A stretch of 23,905 nt of DNA from Halioxenophilus sp964342265. Lineage in GTDB: Bacteria > Pseudomonadota > Gammaproteobacteria > Pseudomonadales > Cellvibrionaceae. Each line of letters begins with the position of its first letter. Position 1 is the stretch's first letter. A model generated the notes under the pieces. The model did no database searches. It had not been told where the DNA came from and saw nothing but the letters and a program-made list of their open reading frames with translations. Location: NCBI GenBank assembly GCA_964342265.1, contig CAYFFE010000057.1:1-23905 (forward strand), in the 5' to 3' direction. Positions 15,396 to 21,426 of this stretch are shown here, piece after piece. The position numbers and the translations under genes are program-made.

Positions 15396-15781
15396 GACTT
15401 CTTTTTTAAACTGACCCCTTTTTAAATCTGCCCCTTTTTTAAACCGGCCCCAAAGCATCCATATGAAAGCTAAATCCATCTAATCGATGCAAATCAAACC
15501 CATCCCGCTCAAACCCGCTAAAGCCAACTCGGCCAAAGCCATTAAACTCGTCCTTATTAAAACCTAAAACCTTAAACACCATCCAACTCCGCCCCATCAA
15601 CGTAAAAGTCTTGAAGTTTGTTTTGCTATTCTGTTTTGTACAACTGTTTTGCACGTTGCAGTTTTTATGTGCTGCTGCTTGTAAATTGCTAACGATCACA
15701 CTTTAACGGCAAACAACTAAATTGCTCGCAAATTAAAATTCAATCATAGGGTTATAAAGAAACTCGAGGTAGGCAAACACA
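15396..15781. other. Intergenic region with tandem repeats and low-complexity DNA
   Basis: This holds the three 17-bp units (15402-15451) and then about 110 bases rich in AAACCC/AAAGCC motifs. On the minus strand an 86-codon open frame (15439-15699) would read as Gly-Phe-rich (FGRVGFSGF, DGFDLHRLDGF), but it has no ribosome site and includes the repeat, so I do not call it a gene. GAGGTAGG before 15782 is the ribosome site of the next gene. Confidence 0.6.
15402..15451. repeat. Three tandem degenerate 16/17-bp units
   Basis: TTTTTTAAACTGACCCC, TTTTTAAATCTGCCCC and TTTTTTAAACCGGCCCC are joined without spacers. They start 7 bases after the T-run of the hisA terminator. On the minus strand each begins GGGG and ends in an A-run. 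Confidence 0.85.
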
Positions 15782-16093
15782 ATGCAAAAGCTTTCCACAC
15801 AAGCACTGGCGACGTTGGCTCAGGATTCGGAGTTAGTGATACGAAGTTTGGCTCCGAGTTTGTATCGAGCAGAAATTACCAGCGCCGGGCAAACATTTAT
15901 TTTGGCCGATGCCAAAGGGCAAAGCGCGGTTTTTCCCAGTTGCGAAGCCATCAAGCGTTTCTGCTATGCAAATCACTTTTTCCCATCACGCGTTTTTTTA
16001 CATCAACACGTTACCTACAGCGAGATGATTGGACTGGGAAGTGAGCCCCCCGAAGCGATGAAAATCTCATTAAATTGGACTCAAGCAACGTAA
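15782..16093 (+). CDS. Small protein, probable DUF6482 family
   Basis: This is a 103-residue cytoplasmic protein of unknown function. The start at 15782 is supported by GAGGTAGG about 9 bases upstream. The pattern LVIRSLAPSLYRAEI, GQTFILADAKGQSA and TYSEMIGL followed by a C-terminal MKISLNW resembles short Pseudomonas-type proteins of the DUF6482 group, in which YxEMIGL is the most recognisable motif. I am only moderately sure of that family. There is no signal peptide or membrane segment. It stands alone: about 425 bases separate it from hisA and 650 from the next gene, so it is a single-gene unit. A possible terminator lies about 210 bases downstream. No function can be offered. Confidence 0.7.
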   Translation: MQKLSTQALATLAQDSELVIRSLAPSLYRAEITSAGQTFILADAKGQSAVFPSCEAIKRFCYANHFFPSRVFLHQHVTYSEMIGLGSEPPEAMKISLNWTQAT

Positions 16094-16301
16094 CTTATTA
16101 GTGACATTAGCGATGAACTCAGCGAATTTTTTCTTTATTAACACCTGAGTTTTGTCGCAGGCGATTGCCGGCGCGCCGATCGAATTAAATATTCCGCATT
16201 TATCCCGTAATTATCACAAAAACACTCGGATAGACTCGATTCATTTCTATAGGCCAGCGAATTGAATTCTTGCCCAATAATTAAATTTTATAGCAGTTAT
16301 T

Positions 16302-16328
16302 AACTGTGCTTAAAAAGCAGTTTTTTTT
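16302..16328 (+). terminator. Possible terminator after the DUF6482-like gene
   Basis: AACTG(TG)CTT pairs with AAGCAGTT across an AAA loop, with a two-base bulge, followed by six further T. The left arm can alternatively pair with CAGTTA at 16294-16299, so two competing folds are possible. It is about 210 bases from the stop codon, which is far for a terminator. Confidence 0.45.
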
Positions 16329-16674
16329 GCGCAATTTTGTCGCTAATTCCAATTAAACTTGGAAAAACTGTAACAGAATCACGCCATAATTCGTTTTTAA
16401 TCGTAAGCCTAAATTGAACATACATTCAATGAGTTATTGGCAATGGATTTTCGGCGTTCTTTCAAACCTCACCTCAAAATGCGGCCAAAGCTGCATTTGC
16501 ATCAGTTATTACTTTAGATTATTGAAAAAGTGAGATAACTAGCTTTGCATTTTATGTAAGTTCAATGTAAAACTTCGACTTCTCTGAATATTGGTAAAAG
16601 CTCAAGCATTTTTTGCAAGGCTTAGGCTGCGCCATCCCACGATTTTGCTACACAATCGTTTAAAACTACATGGA

Positions 16675-16714
16675 TTGGTTACGGGCCTTTGGTAAAACAA
16701 AGCCAACAAACCAA
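16675..16714 (+). promoter_or_regulatory. Leader hairpin before the GGDEF/EAL start
   Basis: TTGGTT (16675-16680) pairs with AACCAA (16709-16714), and inside it GG-CTTTG pairs with CAAAG-CC around GTAAAA. The structure ends 27 bases before the TTG start at 16742, so it would lie in the leader RNA next to the ribosome site AGGA. Confidence 0.45.
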
Positions 16715-16741
16715 ACGTAGACTTTAAAAGGCTAGGATGTT

Positions 16742-19609
16742 TTGACTGTTCGACAGCTAAAAAACCTCGGTTATCTGAGTTTAAAATGGCAGGCACTAAT
16801 TAGCGTAAGCTTGGTGCTGATTATTAGCTTTAGCCTATTGGCCTACAGCGGCAAGCGCAATCTCGAACAGACCTTTACCAGCGAGCGCGAAAGAGTTTTC
16901 CAAAACCGCCAACGCACCGTTACCGCGTCGCTCGGCAGTATAAAACTGCAACTGCAACGCATTGCCGAACACTTGCAGGGCCAAGCTCGCAGCCAATCTT
17001 CTAGCGATCCCAAGCAGGCGTTAATTCAAACCCTAAACAACAACTGGCAACAGGTTAATAATGTGTGGGGAGTGGACAGTATTTCCCTGCTCGATGAAAA
17101 CAAAAACATGACTGCATCTTGGGGCGAGCCGTTGGATTTAATCTCTGTTCCGCAGGAGTGGTTTGCCCAAGTTAAACAATCCAACGAGCCATTGAGCCGG
17201 GTGTGGTGTCAGGGCGATTGTTCTCAATTGGTGATTATTCCCACCCATTTCGGCCCCTCAAATCCGGGCTTGCTATTGCTCACCGCCTCTCTAACCGATG
17301 CTCTGGCTTATTTTCATTCCAACACCGACGCCAACATCGGTGTTTTGGTTAAGCAAAACACGATTCACCCCAACAGTCGCCAATCGGCCACCAATTCAGA
17401 TTACCAATTGGCAGCCCTTACGGGCACACCGAAAAGTTTGGACCAGTTGCAACATTTCTCGCAAGACCATGAATTTTCCAAGGTTATTGGCAAACGCACC
17501 AATGATTTTTGGCAAAAAGAATTTTACGAGTTCAGTTTTATTCCGCTGGAAGACACCAATTCCAATCTCAATGCGCAATTGATTGTGATCGACAATGTGC
17601 ACGAATCCATGCAGGCGTTACAAAGTAAGCGCAACTATTTATTAATTGTCTCTGTGGGTGCGCTACTGGCCACAGAGTTGGTGTTAATTGCCATGCTGTG
17701 GCTACCGATGATGCGTTTGCAAACGCTGGCTAAAGCCATGCCGCTTATTGCCAGTAACTCCCGGCAGCAAATTTATCAATTATTGCAACCGGTTACCCAA
17801 AAAACACTGGTTAAAAACGAAATTCACAATCTATACGATGCCACTGTTGGCTTGTCGCAAACCCTGGAAGAGCTCGACAAAATCGTAGAGTCGCGCACAC
17901 AGCGGCTAAAAAATCGCAGCCAGGATTTACTGAAAGAGCGTAACTTTATTACCAGTTTGCTAAACAATGTGCATATCGCCATTGTGACGCAAGACTACAA
18001 CAGCCGCATTCAGCTTATTAACTCCGAGGCGCAAAACCTGCTGGCCATCGAGGAAGAAAACTTCCCCGATACGCTGTTTACCTCCAAACTGTGCGAGCAG
18101 GATAAACAACAATTTTTTGCCGGCATCGAACAACTCAAACAAGGCACCGCGCAGGAATTCAGCCAGGAGCTGGACATCGTTGATGCCCACAGTCAACCCA
18201 AGCACACCGAGTGGTACCACAGCTTGCTACCGGCGGCGGTGGCCGAAGAAAATTTAATTTTATCGGTGGGGCTGGATTTAACTGCGCGCAAAGTGGCCGA
18301 AACCAACTTGGCGTGGTTGGCCGATCACGACCCATTAACCGAGCTGTACAATCGCCGCCGCTTTCAAAACGAATTTAAACGCATACTGGCCGAGAGCCCG
18401 CAAGTCAACGATTCCGGTGCGCTTATTTTCTTTGATATCGACCAGTTTAAAACCGTTAACGATACCAGCGGCCACCCCATGGGTGATCAGTTATTGCGAG
18501 AAATCTCCAACAAACTCAAACAGCATTCTAACGAGTTTGATCTGGTGGCTCGATTGGGCGGCGATGAATTTGCCATTGTTAAACAGCATTGCTCGCAATC
18601 CTCAGCCGAGGACTTTGCCAAGCGTTTTTGCGAAATTGCCAAATCCATAAAATTCTACAACAACGGCTCCACGCACAATATTAGCTTAAGTATTGGTATT
18701 GCCCTCTACCCGCAACACGGCAAAAATACCGAAGAATTAATGGCCAACGCCGACTTGGCCATGTACAAAGCCAAATCGGATAACAACGCGCGCAGCAGTT
18801 GGCATACTTATTCGTCGCTGGCGTCCGACAAAGCCGAGCTGTACGCGCGCGTAACCTGGAAACGCAAAATCGAGCAAGCCCTCGAAAACAACCGCTTTGA
18901 ATTGTATTTCCAACCGATTTTAGATATTCACGGCGAAAAGGTTTCTCACTTCGAAACACTCCTGCGCATGCGCGACGACTACGACGAGGTTATCTCTCCG
19001 GGATCTTTTATTGCCATCGCCGAGAGCTCCGGGTTAATCAACGAAATCGATGTGTTGGTGGTCACTTTAGCCATTACCGCGCTGTCGGAATTCCATAAAA
19101 TCGACAGCGAAATTAGTTTGTCGGTGAATTTATCGGCGAAGGCTGTTTCTAACAAAAACTTTTTATCCATCGTTGAAGCCGCCACGCGCGATATTTTGGT
19201 GGATAAATCCAAACTGATTTTTGAGCTAACCGAAACCTCGGCCGTAGAAGACCTCAACACCGCCATTACCCAAATTCAAAACTTCCGCAATTTAGGCTAT
19301 AAATTCGCGCTCGATGATTTTGGTGTGGGTTTTTCCAGTTGGTATTATTTGCGGCAATTGCCCGTGGATTACGTCAAAATCGATGGCTCGTTTGTACGCA
19401 ATTTGGCCAAAAATATCGAAGATCGACTGTTTGTAAAAGCCATTAACGATGTGGCCCAGGGGCTTGGCAAACACACCATCGCCGAGTTTGTGGAAGATCA
19501 GTACGCACTCGCACTGCTATCGGCCATGGGCGTAAATTACGCCCAGGGTTACGAGATTGGCCGCCCGCAGCCACTGCGGGAAACCCTACTGGATTTTTGC
19601 GCAGCCTAG
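16742..19609 (+). CDS. Membrane sensor PAS-GGDEF-EAL c-di-GMP protein
   Basis: This 955-residue protein likely makes and/or degrades c-di-GMP at the inner membrane. A membrane helix at about 16-35 and a second at about 299-323 bracket a ~260-residue periplasmic sensor region with a Cys pair (Cys156, Cys160). A helical linker (370-400) and a PAS-like domain (about 401-515) follow. The GGDEF domain (about 525-690) has an intact GGDEF at 606-610 and FFDIDQFKTVND, but NEFD replaces the RxxD inhibitory site. The EAL domain (about 705-950) reads ETL at 738-740, keeping the Glu; SVNLSAK, ELTET, DDFGVGFSS and VKID are present, but VAEGVET is AEFVED. Diguanylate cyclase activity is likely; phosphodiesterase activity is plausible. 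The TTG start has AGGA 5 bases upstream. Its end is 8 bases from the convergent prfC. Confidence 0.92.
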   Translation: MTVRQLKNLGYLSLKWQALISVSLVLIISFSLLAYSGKRNLEQTFTSERERVFQNRQRTVTASLGSIKLQLQRIAEHLQGQARSQSSSDPKQALIQTLNNNWQQVNNVWGVDSISLLDENKNMTASWGEPLDLISVPQEWFAQVKQSNEPLSRVWCQGDCSQLVIIPTHFGPSNPGLLLLTASLTDALAYFHSNTDANIGVLVKQNTIHPNSRQSATNSDYQLAALTGTPKSLDQLQHFSQDHEFSKVIGKRTNDFWQKEFYEFSFIPLEDTNSNLNAQLIVIDNVHESMQALQSKRNYLLIVSVGALLATELVLIAMLWLPMMRLQTLAKAMPLIASNSRQQIYQLLQPVTQKTLVKNEIHNLYDATVGLSQTLEELDKIVESRTQRLKNRSQDLLKERNFITSLLNNVHIAIVTQDYNSRIQLINSEAQNLLAIEEENFPDTLFTSKLCEQDKQQFFAGIEQLKQGTAQEFSQELDIVDAHSQPKHTEWYHSLLPAAVAEENLILSVGLDLTARKVAETNLAWLADHDPLTELYNRRRFQNEFKRILAESPQVNDSGALIFFDIDQFKTVNDTSGHPMGDQLLREISNKLKQHSNEFDLVARLGGDEFAIVKQHCSQSSAEDFAKRFCEIAKSIKFYNNGSTHNISLSIGIALYPQHGKNTEELMANADLAMYKAKSDNNARSSWHTYSSLASDKAELYARVTWKRKIEQALENNRFELYFQPILDIHGEKVSHFETLLRMRDDYDEVISPGSFIAIAESSGLINEIDVLVVTLAITALSEFHKIDSEISLSVNLSAKAVSNKNFLSIVEAATRDILVDKSKLIFELTETSAVEDLNTAITQIQNFRNLGYKFALDDFGVGFSSWYYLRQLPVDYVKIDGSFVRNLAKNIEDRLFVKAINDVAQGLGKHTIAEFVEDQYALALLSAMGVNYAQGYEIGRPQPLRETLLDFCAA

Positions 19610-19617
19610 TTGCGCGA

Positions 19618-21198
19618 TTAATGCTCGCGCGTTGCCAAAAATTGCACGTCGGGGTGGCGCTCTATGGCCAAATTTAAATTCACACGCGTGGGCGCCAAAT
19701 AGGTTAAATGGCCGCCGCCATCAATGGCGATGTTGTCACTGGCCTTGCGCTTAATTTCATCGATGGCTTTGCCATCGCCTTCCACCCAACGCGCGGTTTG
19801 CACATTTACCGGCTCGTAAATGGCCTCCACTTTGTATTCGTCTTTTAGGCGGAAAGCCACCACTTCAAACTGCAGCACGCCCACCGCGCCCACGACAATA
19901 TCGTTATTGTTGATGGGGAAAAACACCTGAGTAGAGCCCTCTTCCGATAACTGTTGCAAACCTTTTTGCAGGGCTTTGGTTTTAAGCGGGTCTTTTAGGC
20001 GAATGCGGCGGAACAGCTCCGGGGCAAAGTGCGGAATGCCGGTAAACTTTAAATCTTCCCCCTGGGTAAAGGTATCGCCAATTTGAATAGTGCCGTGGTT
20101 GTGCAAGCCGATAATATCGCCCGACATGGCCTCTTCCACCGAGGAGCGGTCGCCGGCTAAAAAGGTCACGGCATCGGCAATTTTTACATCCTTACCAATG
20201 CGCACGTGGCGCATTTTCATGCCCTGGGTGTAGCTGCCGGAGCACACGCGCATAAAGGCGATGCGGTCGCGGTGTTTTGGGTCCATATTGGCTTGGATTT
20301 TAAACACAAAGCCCGAGAATTTTTCTTCCGTAGGGCTCACCTCGCGCTCGGCGGTTGGCCGAGGCAAAGGCTTAGGTGCCCACTCCACAAAACCATCGAG
20401 CATTTCGCGTACACCAAAGTTACCCAAAGCCGTACCGAAGAATACCGGCGTCATGCGCCCGGCCAAATATTCTTCTTGGTCAAACTGGTGGGTGGCACCG
20501 CGCACCAGTTCAATCTCTTCGCGGGCATCGTCGGCGTAACCGCCCATCAGCTCGTCGAATTCGGGGCTGTCGAGCCCTTTAATTTGCAGGTCGTCGTTGA
20601 TGGTGTGCCCCATACCCGATTGGAACACGTGCACGGTATCGGTGTAGAGGTTGTAAACGCCTTTAAACTCCTTGCCCATGCCTAGCGGCCAGTTAATGGG
20701 CGCGGCGGAGATTTTGAGTACCTCTTCGATCTCGTCCATCACATCAATGGGGTCACGAATATCCCGGTCCATCTTGTTAATAAACGACAAAATCGGCGTA
20801 TCGCGCAGGCGGCAAACTTCCATTAGCTTGATGGTGCGGTCTTCCACACCCTTAGCGCCATCGATCACCATCAATACCGAATCCACGGCGGTAAGGGTGC
20901 GGTAGGTATCCTCCGAGAAATCCTCGTGCCCCGGGGTATCGAGCAGGTTGACCGTGCGCTCTTTGTAGGGGAACTGCATCACCGAGGAGGTCACCGAAAT
21001 ACCCCGCTCCTGCTCCATGGTCATCCAATCGGATTTGGCGTGCGGGCCGCGTTTACCCTTAACCGAACCGGCCAACTGAATCGCATTACCGAACAGTAAT
21101 AGCTTTTCGGTGATGGTGGTTTTACAGGCATCCGGGTGGGAGGTGATCGCAAAGGTGCGGCGTTTGTTGATTTCTTCGATGAATTTGGCGTTTGCCAT
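19618..21198 (-). CDS. prfC: Peptide chain release factor 3 (RF3)
   Basis: This 526-residue translational GTPase recycles RF1/RF2 from the ribosome after termination; E. coli RF3 is about 529 residues. Full-length similarity is strong: KSDWMTMEQERGISVTSS, DTPGHEDFSEDTYRT (G3, Asp87), NKMD (G4, 141-144), ITPVFFGTALGNFGV-type, FKIQANMDPKHRDR, NHGTIQIGDTFTQGE and the C-terminal PDVQFLATREH. One residue is odd: the P-loop reads SHPDACKTT, with Cys25 where RF3 normally has Gly (SHPDAGKTT). The codon is TGT, one base from GGT. The other G motifs are intact. It starts at the ATG at 21198 with a weak ribosome site and has a hairpin-rich leader. It is convergent with the GGDEF/EAL gene, 8 bases apart. 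Confidence 0.96.
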   Translation of the reverse strand: MANAKFIEEINKRRTFAITSHPDACKTTITEKLLLFGNAIQLAGSVKGKRGPHAKSDWMTMEQERGISVTSSVMQFPYKERTVNLLDTPGHEDFSEDTYRTLTAVDSVLMVIDGAKGVEDRTIKLMEVCRLRDTPILSFINKMDRDIRDPIDVMDEIEEVLKISAAPINWPLGMGKEFKGVYNLYTDTVHVFQSGMGHTINDDLQIKGLDSPEFDELMGGYADDAREEIELVRGATHQFDQEEYLAGRMTPVFFGTALGNFGVREMLDGFVEWAPKPLPRPTAEREVSPTEEKFSGFVFKIQANMDPKHRDRIAFMRVCSGSYTQGMKMRHVRIGKDVKIADAVTFLAGDRSSVEEAMSGDIIGLHNHGTIQIGDTFTQGEDLKFTGIPHFAPELFRRIRLKDPLKTKALQKGLQQLSEEGSTQVFFPINNNDIVVGAVGVLQFEVVAFRLKDEYKVEAIYEPVNVQTARWVEGDGKAIDEIKRKASDNIAIDGGGHLTYLAPTRVNLNLAIERHPDVQFLATREH

Positions 21199-21426
21199 AG
21201 GTGTTTGCTCTAGTGGGCACCACGGGGTGCCTTAGTGGTATCGGTGGTACACCGGGCGTTGCTGGCGGGCCTAATGTTTGGCCAGCCAGCTAGGCGGTGA
21301 TATAAGGCGGCGTATTCTAGCGGAAACCGGGCTGGCGATAAAATCTGGAGTTAATTTTTGGGTTTTGGGCGCAGGCCCAGGCGGCACAACCTGGGTTTGG
21401 CGGGGCTGAATAAAGGCCTGGCCGGC
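21199..21426 (-). promoter_or_regulatory. Structured leader of prfC and 3' flank of the STAND gene
   Basis: Three GC-rich stems line up before prfC: GGCACC/GGTGCC (21216-21231), CGGTG/CACCG (21242-21254) and GCTGGC/GCCAGC (21261-21286). Nearer the upstream gene is a stem CCCAGG/CCTGGG (21376-21395) with no strong T-run. No clear promoter boxes were found; the region could also be read through from upstream. Confidence 0.5.

Larger units (their letters stand above)
16094..16741. other. Long AT-rich intergenic region upstream of GGDEF/EAL gene
   Basis: This 648-bp stretch has no supportable gene. It holds a possible terminator (16302-16328), a 9-bp hairpin AAATGCGGC/GCTGCATTT with a 4-base loop at 16477-16498, a smaller stem ACGATT/AATCGT near 16639-16659, and a leader hairpin at 16675-16714. 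I looked for c-di-GMP riboswitch core motifs because the next gene is a c-di-GMP enzyme, and did not find them. No confident promoter boxes were identified. Confidence 0.55.

Noticed and set aside
15439..15699. 86-codon Gly/Phe-rich frame on the minus strand
   Set aside because: No ribosome site, overlaps tandem repeats and low-complexity DNA, and has no recognisable family.
16094..16741. Possible c-di-GMP riboswitch before the GGDEF/EAL gene
   Set aside because: The hairpins present do not carry the conserved core motifs of the known class that I can recall.
20206..20685. 159-codon plus-strand frame inside prfC
   Set aside because: Antisense shadow of a strongly conserved RF3 gene.
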